Below are positions 37,236 to 45,949 of a DNA stretch of 64,000 bases, one piece after another. The notes beneath the pieces were generated by a model. That model made no database searches. It was not told the DNA's origin and saw nothing but the letters and a program-made list of their open reading frames with translations. Numbering within the stretch: the stretch's first letter is position 1; every line of letters begins with the position of its first letter. This stretch comes from Lacipirellula limnantheis (GTDB taxonomy: Bacteria > Planctomycetota > Planctomycetia > Pirellulales > Lacipirellulaceae): assembly GCF_007746075.1 (NCBI RefSeq), contig NZ_CP036339.1, positions 3,439,786 through 3,503,785 of the forward strand, written 5' to 3'. A program made the position numbers and the translations under genes.

Positions 37236-38290
37236 AGGCGTGTCCCTGCTCTGAGTCGAACCAGTTAACCGTTTGCAGGAGCGCAGCCGGCCCGTCGCGG
37301 TTCCCTTTTCCACCAGGTCATGGGGCCCACCGACAACTCACCTCGCGAGCGCCCGCTGCCTCGTACGGCGTCGCGCTGCCGCTGCACGTTCTCGCTCTTC
37401 TCGCTGCGACTCGGCCATCCATCGGGTCTGTCTAAGCAAAGGGAGCAGACCCGGCTGAACAGCTAAATCGACTCGCCAATCGCCCCAGTGTACACCATGA
37501 GCTTGTGTGCATGCGCATTGTGCGTTTGCGCGGCCCCTCCGCCGCGCCAACGGGGGCGCGAGTTGGCATCAGCGGGTCCGAACGTGCTCTGCTATGCCGC
37601 ACACTGCCGAGGATGAGCGCCGCCTGGCGAGGCCCGAGGTCGCCCGATACAAGAGGTCGAACGGCAGGCGCGCCTTGCGCGCCGGTGTTCAGGACCCACG
37701 CTGGAAATGACGAAAGTGCCAATTCACGGACGAATGACGGAATTCGCCATCGGAACGACGACGCGAGTCTCTACGCGGTATTCCGCCCAAGTGCCCAATG
37801 AGGGCGTGTCATTGCGCTGTACCATCCGTGTAAAGCTACGTGATTCGTGGTCTCTGCCGCTGCAATCAAGGGTCGTCAGCGAGGGTGTGCTATTTGTGGT
37901 TCCGGCGCTGCTGGGGAGATTCGTACTACACCCGCTTGACTGATCGACTTGTAGCTACAGTGGACGTACCCGCCGTCATTGTGGCCTGGCGACGATTTCA
38001 TCGCGATGAGTTCCACCACCGGCAGATGAGCTGCCCCGGAGATGCATTCTCAGCGGACAGCGACCATTCCATGCGCATGATCCGGCGCAGCGCGGCCATC
38101 TTGATTGCTTGTTGAGGTCGCTATTCACTATTAAACTGTTGGCAGGAAAGGAGTTCAGTAAGCCGCACAGCCGGCGGCGGCGAATTCTACTGCTGAGAGT
38201 CGTATAACTGTGTCTTTTGGCATGATGCGGCGCTGCGCCGTAGGCTTCTTGTTAGGCCACATCATCTGACCATCAATGAAGGAATCCACC
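37236..38290. other. Long intergenic stretch without a supported gene
   Basis: About one kilobase shows no credible gene. A minus-strand frame near 37345-37450 ends in an Arg/Ala-rich basic tail but has no domain. The right end holds the AAGGA ribosome site of the gene at 38291. Confidence 0.5.
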
Positions 38291-39340
38291 ATGAATAGCC
38301 GTCTCGTCACCGCCTCGCTTCTCTGCGTGCTACTGATCACCCCTTCCAATTCTGACGCGTGCTCGCGCGCCGTGTACTTCGGCAAGGAGGGCCAGACGGT
38401 CACCGGGCGCACCATGGACTGGTTCGTGTCGGATATGGACACGAACATGTGGCTCTACCCGCGCGGCCTGGAGCGGACCAGTAACACCAAGACGCCCTTC
38501 AATTGGAAGAGCAAGTACGGCAGTGTCGTGGTCACGATCTACGAGGGCGCGACCGCCGACGGCATGAACGAGAAGGGGTTGGTGGCCAACTTGCTTTATC
38601 TGGCTGAGGCCAAGTATGCCGAGGTGAAGTCCGACGACAAGCGGCCAACTCTGCCGATTTCGGCATGGGCGCAATACGTGCTTGACTCCTACGCGACCAC
38701 GGCGGAGGCGGTGGAAGGCCTGCGGAAGGAGGAGTTCCGCATGGTTCCGATCCTGGCGCCCACCGGCGAACCCGGAACGGTCCACCTGTCCATATCCGAT
38801 GCGTCGGGCGACTCGGCAATCTTCGAGTTCATCGATGGCAAGCTCACCATCCACCACGGCAAGCAGTATCAGGTGATGACCAACTCGCCGATCTTCAGTG
38901 AGCAAATTCCGCTGGCGAACTACTGGAAAGCGATCGGCGGCTCCACGATGCTGCCGGGCACCAATCGCGCGACCGATCGCTTCGCACGCCTTTCGTACTA
39001 CATCAACGAAGCCACGCAGACTGCGGATCCTCGCCGCGCAGTCGCCACCGTCTTCAGCATTATGCGCAACGCCAGCGTGCCCATTGGCATCAAGATTCCG
39101 GGACAGCCGAACATCGCGGACACGCTGTGGCTCACCGTCAGCGATCAGAAGAACAAGGTCTACTACTACCAGGACACCAATAGCCCGAGCATCCTATGGG
39201 TCAAGCTCAACGAACTCGACTTCGCGATGGGCTCTGGCCCGCGCAAGCTGCAACTCGATGGCAATCCGGATGTGGGTGGCGACCAAACCAAAAACTTCAA
39301 GCCCGCCGCTTTGTTCGAATTCTTGGCCCCGACGGAGTAG
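38291..39340 (+). CDS. Linear amide C-N hydrolase, choloylglycine hydrolase family (second copy)
   Basis: ATG 38291 follows AAGGA and gives 349 residues. The signal peptide ends so that Cys24 (SDA|CSRAVYF) becomes the N-terminal nucleophile. GRTMDWFVSDMDTNMWLYPR, WKSKYGSVVVTIYEG, DGMNEKGLVANLLYL, AWAQYVLDSYATTAEAVEGL and QVMTNSPIFSEQIPLANYW match the paralogue at 19990 throughout. Both are exported Ntn-hydrolases. The pair differs enough to suggest different substrates or an old duplication. It stands alone with no evident partner gene. Confidence 0.9.
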   Translation: MNSRLVTASLLCVLLITPSNSDACSRAVYFGKEGQTVTGRTMDWFVSDMDTNMWLYPRGLERTSNTKTPFNWKSKYGSVVVTIYEGATADGMNEKGLVANLLYLAEAKYAEVKSDDKRPTLPISAWAQYVLDSYATTAEAVEGLRKEEFRMVPILAPTGEPGTVHLSISDASGDSAIFEFIDGKLTIHHGKQYQVMTNSPIFSEQIPLANYWKAIGGSTMLPGTNRATDRFARLSYYINEATQTADPRRAVATVFSIMRNASVPIGIKIPGQPNIADTLWLTVSDQKNKVYYYQDTNSPSILWVKLNELDFAMGSGPRKLQLDGNPDVGGDQTKNFKPAALFEFLAPTE

Positions 39341-39755
39341 GTGTACTCGCTGGAGCGATTCCTGCTCGGCCTCACAGTCGGTTGCAACGCAGCGGTGGCA
39401 GCCGCTTATGCATCGAGCAATCGCTCCAAACCGCTACGATGTTCGTATTTGCTTTCAGGTTCGTCGTCTTCCAAGCTGCATCCGTCGGACGAGTCGCAGC
39501 TTCGGCCGGTCCGGCTAAACGGACAGCGGGGAGGGCGACTGCCGCAGTTACAGTTCCAAGCGGGCGGCACTCTCGTGTTGGCCATGAAAGCGTGGACTTG
39601 GCGGTCGCTAACCAGAAAGCGAGGGCGTGTTCTGACGCTTGGGCGGGGCCCTTGGCAGGGCCCAGAAAGTCGTCGCTAAAGGAGGACCGAACGATGCGCG
39701 CAATCGAACCCGATGCAACGACGCGTGAAGGGCTTGCGACCTTGAGCGGCTTCAC
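39341..39755. other. Intergenic stretch between convergent genes
   Basis: No gene is supported; frames in the region show no similarity to known proteins. Confidence 0.5.
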
Positions 39756-40373
39756 TCACGAGCCTTGCGCTTTCGTCTCGACCGCCTTGAGCTTGGCTTC
39801 AAGATCGGCAATGCGGCCTTGCAAACGCTCGATGACCGGAGCCACCTGCTTCTGCGAGAACCGTTTGTGGATGTGCTGCGGGCAATTGACGTCCCATGCT
39901 TCGATCTCAAACAGCATCGCCCGCTCGACCTCCCCCGGATAGGTTGGATCGCGAAGCTGTTCGAGAAGCGACGGGTCGCCGTCGACGACGCGTAGCGTCC
40001 CCCAAAGCTTAATGCGTCGGCTGCGAGCATAGTCGATCAGAAAGATAAACGCTTTCGAGTTTTCGGAAATGTTTCCAAGCGTAACGTACTGGCGATTGCC
40101 CCCAAAGTCGGCAAACGCCAGAGCCTTCTCATTGACGACCTTGAGAAATCCCGGCGCGCCGCCTCGGTACTGGATATAGGGCTGGCCTGCGGCGTTGGCT
40201 GTTCCCAAATAGAACATGTCCAGTTCGGACAGGAACGCTTCGAGTTCCGGAGTGACCGTCGTCTCCCAACTTCCCCCGGCTTCCATGCGTGCGTAACCGG
40301 TGCGAGACCCTTTCTCGGACTGAATCGACTTGACTGCCGGCGTAAAAGCAATGTCGCTGGAGAATTGACGCAT
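39756..40373 (-). CDS. Pyridoxamine 5'-phosphate oxidase-like flavin protein
   Basis: The 205-residue protein has the split-barrel fold of the PNPOx-like family: FLSELDMFYLGTANAAGQPY, IQYRGGAPGFLKVVNEKALA, DFGGNRQYVTLGNISENSKA and IKLWGTLRVVDGD. These stretches bind FMN or F420 in relatives. C-terminal residues 180-203 form a predicted coiled coil (VIERLQGRIADLEAKLKAVE). Such proteins are usually reductases or flavin stores acting on small molecules. It follows an NTF2-like gene by 69 bp on the minus strand. Confidence 0.87.
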   Translation of the reverse strand: MRQFSSDIAFTPAVKSIQSEKGSRTGYARMEAGGSWETTVTPELEAFLSELDMFYLGTANAAGQPYIQYRGGAPGFLKVVNEKALAFADFGGNRQYVTLGNISENSKAFIFLIDYARSRRIKLWGTLRVVDGDPSLLEQLRDPTYPGEVERAMLFEIEAWDVNCPQHIHKRFSQKQVAPVIERLQGRIADLEAKLKAVETKAQGS

Positions 40374-40442
40374 GGCAGGAATACCGTGTTCTTCGCGTTC
40401 GGGGAAATGTCCCGCCGTGACTTCGCTGCGGGCAAGTCGTCG

Positions 40443-40904
40443 TTATCGGATGGCAGGAATCCCTGCGTCGTCCGCAGGCCGCGGACCGGATAGCGGCCAA
40501 TGGAATTTTCGTTCGGAAGCATCGATGGGAACCTCGTTGATACTCGCTTCCCGACGACGCATGAGACCTTCTTCGTCAAACTCCCAGAGTTCATTTCCGT
40601 AAGCCCGAAACCACTGCCCGGAGGCGTTGTGATATTCGTACTGAAAACGAACGGCAATCCGATTGTCGGTGAAGCTCCATAGTGACTTGGTGAGGCGATA
40701 GTCGAGTTCTCGTTCCCACTTGCCCGTCAGGAACGCTCGAATCTGATTCCGGCCGCGAAGGAACTGGTCCCGATTTCGCCACTCCGAGTTTTCGGAGTAT
40801 GCGAGGGATACTCGCTGCGGATCACGGCTGTTCCACGCATCTTCAGCGGCCCGAACTTTCGCCGTGGCGGCGTCCAATGAGAATGGCGGTTTAATGGCGG
40901 TCAT
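40443..40904 (-). CDS. NTF2-like (DUF1348) protein
   Basis: From ATG 40904 the protein has 153 residues. It matches the DUF1348 branch of the NTF2-like fold across its length: [100 protein letters not shown]. No enzymatic activity is established for the family. It lies 69 bp before the PNPOx-like gene and a perfect 13-bp inverted repeat stands 42 bp upstream of the start. Confidence 0.85.
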   Translation of the reverse strand: MTAIKPPFSLDAATAKVRAAEDAWNSRDPQRVSLAYSENSEWRNRDQFLRGRNQIRAFLTGKWERELDYRLTKSLWSFTDNRIAVRFQYEYHNASGQWFRAYGNELWEFDEEGLMRRREASINEVPIDASERKFHWPLSGPRPADDAGIPAIR

Positions 40905-40945
40905 AGTATTGCCGTATTGCAAGTAACGATGCGCGAGCGAAGGGA

Positions 40946-40979
40946 CACAGGGAGCCTGTTTCTGGTCAGGCTCCCTGTG
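40946..40979. promoter_or_regulatory. Perfect 13-bp inverted repeat
   Basis: Arms CACAGGGAGCCTG (40946-40958) and CAGGCTCCCTGTG (40967-40979) are exact complements around an eight-base loop. It stands 42 bp before the DUF1348 gene. No U-run follows on either strand, so an operator or mRNA hairpin is as likely as a terminator. Confidence 0.5.
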
Positions 40980-41213
40980 CACAAAGAGTTAGTACAGTCG
41001 ACGGCACGTTCCGTGCCTTAGGTCGAATGGGTGCGGGACTCCAATGGAACGACGCGCAACGCATTGCCTGTCGCGTGGCCGGGTTGTTCAGCAAGTTCGT
41101 GAAGCAGAGCCCAGCACGCCGCTCGCAGCACTCTCCACAATCTCGTCTTCAGCAAACCATGCATTCCTTAAGTTCTGATTCTTGATTCGAATCAGAGCAG
41201 AGCTTAGGAGAGT

Positions 41214-42176
41214 TCACTGTTTCACTTGCTTGTCGAGGAAGTTTCGCATCAGCGTGGCAATTTCCGCTCCGTCCTCCTCAAGGGCAAAATGGCCAGTATC
41301 GAGCAGGTGGAACTCCAGGTGTTTCAGGTCACGCTTGTAGGGGTGTGCCCCGGCGGCGGGAAAAATCGCGTCGTTCTGCCCCCAGACGATCAGAGTCGGC
41401 GGCTGGTGCTTGCGAAGGTATTCCTGCCACTGAGGATAGAGCGACGGGTTGCTGCCGTAGCTGTAGAACAGAGCCAGCTGGATCTCCTGGTTGCCCGGAC
41501 GATCCAACAGCGGCTGCACATGCCCCCACGTGTCGGGGCTGATCGTTTCGACGTTGCGAACCCCATGGGTGTACTGCCATTTGGTGGCATCAAGCGTCAA
41601 CAGCGACCGCAGGCCATCACCCTGGGCGTCGGTGCGATCTTTCCAGTAGGCCTTGATGGGCTTCCAGAAGTCGTTGTCGAGTCCTTCGTCGTACGCGTTG
41701 CCGTTTTGGACGATCAGCGTTTGCACACGCTCCGGATGGCTCACGGCCAGGCGAAATCCGACCGGCGCACCGTAGTCCATCAGGTAGATCGAATACTTCT
41801 TCAGTCCGACCTTCTCCGTGAACTTCCCGATGACGTTCGCCAAGTTGTCGAACGTATAGTCGAACTCCTTGACCGAGGGGGCCGAACTGTTGCCGAAGCC
41901 GGGGTAGTCCGGGGCAACGACGTGGTACTTCTCGGCCAACGCCGGGATCAGGTTGCGAAACATGTGCGAGGAGGTCGGAAACCCGTGCAATAACAGGAGG
42001 GTCGGTGCATTTTTAGGCCCGGCTTCCCGGTAAGCGATGTCGAGCCCGTCGATCTTCACCGTGCGGTGGAGAACCTGCGAGGTTGGAGTCTCACGCTCGG
42101 CGGCGCTGGAGTTGAGGCTAAATGAAGCGAGCACAATCAGCGCCATGGCGATGGCGGCGTTTTTCGGCATGGACAT
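41214..42176 (-). CDS. Exported alpha/beta hydrolase, haloalkane-dehalogenase/epoxide-hydrolase-like
   Basis: ATG 42176 follows AGGGA and gives 320 residues with a signal peptide ([19 protein letters not shown]). The oxyanion motif [17 protein letters not shown] lies at 64-80. The nucleophile motif is [19 protein letters not shown] with Asp134, so it is of the Asp-nucleophile type. Later acid and base residues are in [10 protein letters not shown] and [13 protein letters not shown]. Relatives hydrolyse halides or epoxides; the actual substrate is unknown. It lies 67 bp after the AhpD-like gene, likely in one operon controlled by the divergent sigma-54 activator. Confidence 0.88.
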   Translation of the reverse strand: MSMPKNAAIAMALIVLASFSLNSSAAERETPTSQVLHRTVKIDGLDIAYREAGPKNAPTLLLLHGFPTSSHMFRNLIPALAEKYHVVAPDYPGFGNSSAPSVKEFDYTFDNLANVIGKFTEKVGLKKYSIYLMDYGAPVGFRLAVSHPERVQTLIVQNGNAYDEGLDNDFWKPIKAYWKDRTDAQGDGLRSLLTLDATKWQYTHGVRNVETISPDTWGHVQPLLDRPGNQEIQLALFYSYGSNPSLYPQWQEYLRKHQPPTLIVWGQNDAIFPAAGAHPYKRDLKHLEFHLLDTGHFALEEDGAEIATLMRNFLDKQVKQ

Positions 42177-42243
42177 AATATTTTTCCCTAATTCAATGTG
42201 AACGACTGACGGTACAGAGTGAGTGACGAAGAGCCAGATCGCA

Positions 42244-42831
42244 TCAGCGCGTTTCATCGCAGCCCGGAATCGAAGCACACACTTCGTGATGGTCGACGAT
42301 CGGTTCGGCCCTCGGGAAATCGATGTCGGTTTCAGCCACATGATTGAAGTAGTTGGTGAAGATGTTCAGAGCGACATTGGCGACGACTTCGGCGATAGCC
42401 CCGTCGTTCAATCCGGCGGCACGGACGTCGGCGATGTCAGCGTCGCTGACGCGCCCACGTTCATCGACGACTTTCCGAGCGAAGCGAATCACGGCATCAC
42501 TCTTGGGATCAACGGCCGTGCCGCGACGGCTGTCGAGAATCTGCTCGGGCGTCAGGCCGACCATCTTGCCAATCGCCGAATGGGCAGCGAGGCAATAGTC
42601 GCAGAGGTTCGCTTGCCCAACAGCCAGTGCGATCTGTTCGCGGTTTTTCGCCGACAGGCTTCCCTTGCCCATCGCCGCACTCAATCCGAGATAGCCTTCG
42701 AGCACAGCCGGTGAGTTGGCCATGGCACGAGTGAGGTTTGGGACCAGCCCAAGTTTCCCCTGGACGGCATCAAGCAGTTCTTTGGCTTTTCCAGTTGCGG
42801 ATTCAGGGGCGATTTGATGAATACGAGACAT
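42244..42831 (-). CDS. AhpD/carboxymuconolactone-decarboxylase-family protein
   Basis: ATG 42831 has AAAGGTG upstream and gives 195 residues. The alkylhydroperoxidase core is [21 protein letters not shown] with Glu65, Cys77, Cys80 and His84, the redox-active CxxC and proton-relay residues of Ahp[24 protein letters not shown] [20 protein letters not shown] precedes it. Members reduce peroxides or protect against nitrosative and electrophile stress. It is first in a minus-strand operon with the alpha/beta hydrolase and faces a GAF sigma-54 activator. Confidence 0.9.
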   Translation of the reverse strand: MSRIHQIAPESATGKAKELLDAVQGKLGLVPNLTRAMANSPAVLEGYLGLSAAMGKGSLSAKNREQIALAVGQANLCDYCLAAHSAIGKMVGLTPEQILDSRRGTAVDPKSDAVIRFARKVVDERGRVSDADIADVRAAGLNDGAIAEVVANVALNIFTNYFNHVAETDIDFPRAEPIVDHHEVCASIPGCDETR

Positions 42832-42910
42832 GGCCAGCACCTTTTGTGAGAGTTACGCGGTCTTCAACTGCCATCGCACGAACCAATCAGTGGCGATGAG
42901 TACTGGTTAA

Positions 42911-42926
42911 TACACATCGCGTGCCA
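42911..42926 (-). promoter_or_regulatory. Possible sigma-54 (-24/-12) promoter of the AhpD-like operon
   Basis: The minus strand reads TGGCACGCGATGTGTA. The -24 half is perfect against TGGCAC; the -12 half (TGTGTA) is a weak match to TTGCA. The position gives a leader of about 70 bases for ATG 42831. The divergent gene is a sigma-54 activator, which supports the reading. Confidence 0.4.
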
Positions 42927-42996
42927 GCTTGACGACGAAGTCGTAACCCTCACATGCGTATACATTTACGGTCTCGCGGCGTGAACGCATCGCGTG

Positions 42997-43026
42997 ACGA
43001 ATTCTCGTTGAATAACGAGAATTCGT
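42997..43026. promoter_or_regulatory. Perfect 13-bp palindrome, likely activator binding site
   Basis: Arms ACGAATTCTCGTT and AACGAGAATTCGT are exact complements around GAAT. It ends 33 bp before the activator ATG at 43060 and about 70 bp upstream of the proposed -24 box on the minus strand. This is where an upstream activating sequence for a Fis-type sigma-54 activator is expected. Confidence 0.55.
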
Positions 43027-43059
43027 TTACTTCCACCGAAATGTCGTCACACTAGGTCG

Positions 43060-44673
43060 ATGGCCATCTCATTCCAATCGACCGGGCTCATCGGCGATCC
43101 CAAGCGACTGTTGCTGGACCTGGCCGGGCGTTATCACGTGTCGGAATTGCTGCCATTGGCCGTGCAACGACTCGCCGAAGGACCCGCCGTCGCGCTCGTT
43201 CGCATTTGGCTCGTGCAACCGCCGTTGTCGGATGACTGCGAAAAATGCCGACTGGCCGCCGAGTGCCAGAACCAGGATCGTTGCTTGCATCTCGTCGCCA
43301 GTGCGGGTCAGTCGCTCGACAGTTCTCTCGCAGCCTGGGAGAGACTTAACGGCGCCTTTCGACGATTTCCGATCGGAACCCGTAAAGTCGGACAGATTGC
43401 CAAAACGGGGCAGTCGCTGGAAGTCGTCGATGTGGCTAACGATCAAGCCTGGGCTGCGGATCCCGCCTGGATTCGTGAAGAACGTATTGCCTCGTTTGCC
43501 GGCCACCCGCTGGTGCATCGCGGCGAAGTCCTTGGTGTGCTGGGGGTGTTTGCCCGAGAGGCTCCGGGTGAGTCCTGCTTCGAATGGCTGCGAATGATTG
43601 CCGATCACCTAGCCGCGGCGATTGCCAACGCCCGCGCGATGGACGAGATCGAATCGCTCAAAAAGCGACTCGAGCAGGAGAACGAGTACCTGCGCGAAGA
43701 AGTTCAGCAGTCAGCGGCTTTTGGCGATCTGATCGGTCAGGCTCCGGCGCTGCAGGCTGTGACTCGTCAAATCGAATTGGTCGCACCCACAAACTCGTCC
43801 GTGCTGATCCTCGGTGAGAGCGGCACGGGCAAAGAAGTCGTTGCGCGCGAGATTCACCGCCATAGTCACCGCGCAGAACGCCCGCTGATCAAGGTCAACT
43901 GCGCGGCGGTACCGCGTGAACTCTACGAAAGCGAGTTCTTCGGTCACGTGAAAGGCGCCTTCACCGGCGCGCTGCGTGATCGCGCCGGGCGATTTGAACT
44001 CGCGGATGGGGGTACGCTGTTCCTTGACGAAATCGGCGAAATCCCCCTGGATCTACAAGCCAAACTGCTGCGGGTCCTCCAAGAAGGAGAAATCGAGCGG
44101 ATTGGCGAAGAGCGAACTCGACGCATCGACGTGCGGGTGATTGTAGCTACTAATCGAAATCTGCGTGCCGAAGCTGAGGCAGGCCGCTTTCGACAGGATT
44201 TGTACTACCGACTGAGCGTCTTCCCGATGGAACTGCCTCCGCTGAGAAAGCGAATCGAAGATATTCCGTTGCTCGCCGAGCACTTTCTGAGCCGCTTCGC
44301 GAGACAACTAGGACGACCGCGGCATCGGCTGACGCTGGCCAACGTGCAGGAGCTGCAAGGCTACGACTGGCCGGGCAACGTTCGCGAACTGCAGCATGCG
44401 CTGGAGCGAGCCTGCATCGTTGCCGCCGACGGCCGCCTGCGATTCGATTTCCCTGAGGTCGCGTCGAAGCACCGAGCAAAGCCGCTGGCATCAAACTCCA
44501 TTAAGCAGGTCCTAACCGACGCGGAAGTGCGAACGTTCGAGGCCAACAATATCAAAGCCGCCCTGGCTGAATGCAACGGCAAAGTCTATGGATCCAAAGG
44601 CGCAGCAGAATTGCTAAAAATGAAACCGACAACACTGAATTCTCGAATCAAAGCCCTTGGGATCAAAGAGTGA
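43060..44673 (+). CDS. GAF-domain sigma-54-dependent transcriptional activator (NorR-like layout)
   Basis: The protein has 537 residues. Residues 15-195 are a GAF sensor with a Cys set (Cys60, Cys63, Cys69, Cys75) that could bind a metal or sense redox. A short coiled coil follows. The AAA+ domain has Walker A GESGTGKE (252-259), the sigma-54 contact loop GAFTGA (299-304), Walker [14 protein letters not shown] and [15 protein letters not shown]. The end is a Fis-type helix-turn-helix ([20 protein letters not shown]). It probably binds the palindrome at 42997 and turns on the divergent AhpD/hydrolase genes in response to an oxidant or small molecule. Confidence 0.93.
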   Translation: MAISFQSTGLIGDPKRLLLDLAGRYHVSELLPLAVQRLAEGPAVALVRIWLVQPPLSDDCEKCRLAAECQNQDRCLHLVASAGQSLDSSLAAWERLNGAFRRFPIGTRKVGQIAKTGQSLEVVDVANDQAWAADPAWIREERIASFAGHPLVHRGEVLGVLGVFAREAPGESCFEWLRMIADHLAAAIANARAMDEIESLKKRLEQENEYLREEVQQSAAFGDLIGQAPALQAVTRQIELVAPTNSSVLILGESGTGKEVVAREIHRHSHRAERPLIKVNCAAVPRELYESEFFGHVKGAFTGALRDRAGRFELADGGTLFLDEIGEIPLDLQAKLLRVLQEGEIERIGEERTRRIDVRVIVATNRNLRAEAEAGRFRQDLYYRLSVFPMELPPLRKRIEDIPLLAEHFLSRFARQLGRPRHRLTLANVQELQGYDWPGNVRELQHALERACIVAADGRLRFDFPEVASKHRAKPLASNSIKQVLTDAEVRTFEANNIKAALAECNGKVYGSKGAAELLKMKPTTLNSRIKALGIKE

Positions 44674-44877
44674 CGGCGGGGTTCGATAGTTCCAGACCGA
44701 ACCGCCCGAGGCGGGCGTGTCCTGGGTGCGAGAAAGGCGATTTGCATTGCGAGCGTCGGTCGCCCAGACCTGGGCGTCCCAGCGTCATTCGCTAACTCGC
44801 GCCACATTGGTCGCCCTCCGCAAAAGGGCCGGACCAGCATGAATGGACTCTTGGCGGTTCTCCATTTGACGGCCTGC
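44674..44877. other. Intergenic stretch without a supported gene
   Basis: No gene was seen. IS66 debris lies to the right. Confidence 0.45.
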
Positions 44878-45005
44878 CTAGCGCGACCAGCGTCGGTGGG
44901 ATTCCGGGTGCGCCGCCAACGAGGCGTTCGTTCGTCGCGCCACGCCCCCCAGCGGCGAATGGCGCGTTAACTGGACCAGCAGATCGCGACGGTAGGCAAA
45001 CCGCC
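44878..45005 (-). mobile_element. IS66-type transposase C-terminal remnant
   Basis: The minus strand reads FAYRRDLLVQLTRHSP, an altered stretch and SLAAHPESHRRWSR before a stop, matching the last 42 residues of the remnant at 21240. The middle segment (GGVARRTNA) has drifted. No other part of the element remains. Confidence 0.6.
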
Positions 45006-45375
45006 CAAGGTGCGTAGTTCATGCGCGATGTCCCAGGGGCGCTGGCTGCCTTGGCGGCAGTAACGTCGTCGTGACGTCAAACTACCCATCACGCACCCGC
45101 TTCAAAGACTTGTGCCCAGCCTCGCACGGACGGCGCTCCGCGCCTGCAGAACCGGCATAGAGTGACGTCGCGCACCCTACCGGAATCCGCCGTGTGATCC
45201 CAGGATGTGGCCACCCGCATCCGGTGTTTTGGGGGGAAAGCACATTACCGACGTACTCTTTGTTTGGTGCGGACAGGTCTGTGTTGCGATGGCGATGCGA
45301 CGCTTCCGCTGGCAGAGACGTCGTCGCCGTGAACCGATCGCCATGTATATTCGCCGCTTTCAAGGACGTCCGCGG
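45006..45375. other. Stretch upstream of the RedB-like gene
   Basis: The frame of the following gene is open from about 45205, with alternative starts at 45289, 45295 and 45343, but no ribosome site or domain supports them. No other gene was recognised. Confidence 0.4.
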
Positions 45376-45945
45376 ATGATGCTTGTCACGATGTTGACGG
45401 CCGTTTGGCTTGTCACCATCGTCGGAGGCTTCGCGGTCCTCGCAAACCATAGCCTAAGCCCGGGACGACAGCATCGTCCCCCGCGACACTGGCCCGCCGC
45501 CAGCGTCATTGCTTGTTCGGCGACGAGCGCTTCTCTGGTGATGTTCATCCATCCCGACTGTCCGTGCGCCCTCGCGAGTCTTGGCGAACTTGACCGACTC
45601 ATCGCCAGACATGCGGACCGATTGCACGTCAGCTTACTGGTTTATGAGCGCCTTTCTAACCAGCCACGTCGTCAACCTCCGCCGGCCGTCAACGGCGTCT
45701 CCATGATCTTGGACGTCGGGGGGAGGGAGGCGCTTCGCTTCGGCGCCGCGACGTCGGGCCAAGTAGCGCTTTACGACGCTGCCGGACTGCTCCAGTTCAA
45801 CGGAGGCATTACGGTCGCGCGCGGCCATGCGGGCGACAGTGACGGCACGGCCGCAATCGATGCCATTCTTCGAGGAGAAGAGCCAGCCGTCCGCCAAACT
45901 CCAGTGTTCGGTTGTTCGATCGTCGACCATGATCGGCGTCCCTGA
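45376..45945 (+). CDS. RedB-like membrane-anchored thioredoxin-fold protein
   Basis: ATG 45376 follows AAGGA and places a membrane anchor right at the N-terminus (MMLVTMLTAVWLVTIVGGFA); the earlier ATG 45343 would add eleven basic residues. The product has 189 residues. VMFIHPDCPCALASLGELD carries a CPC redox motif in a thioredoxin fold, and FGAATSGQVALYDAAGLLQF and GGITVARGHAGDS match RedB-like proteins. It may pass electrons or sense redox outside the membrane. The stop lies four bases before the hybrid histidine kinase start, so the two are surely co-expressed and may work as sensor partner and kinase. Confidence 0.75.
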   Translation: MMLVTMLTAVWLVTIVGGFAVLANHSLSPGRQHRPPRHWPAASVIACSATSASLVMFIHPDCPCALASLGELDRLIARHADRLHVSLLVYERLSNQPRRQPPPAVNGVSMILDVGGREALRFGAATSGQVALYDAAGLLQFNGGITVARGHAGDSDGTAAIDAILRGEEPAVRQTPVFGCSIVDHDRRP

Positions 45946-45949
45946 ATCA

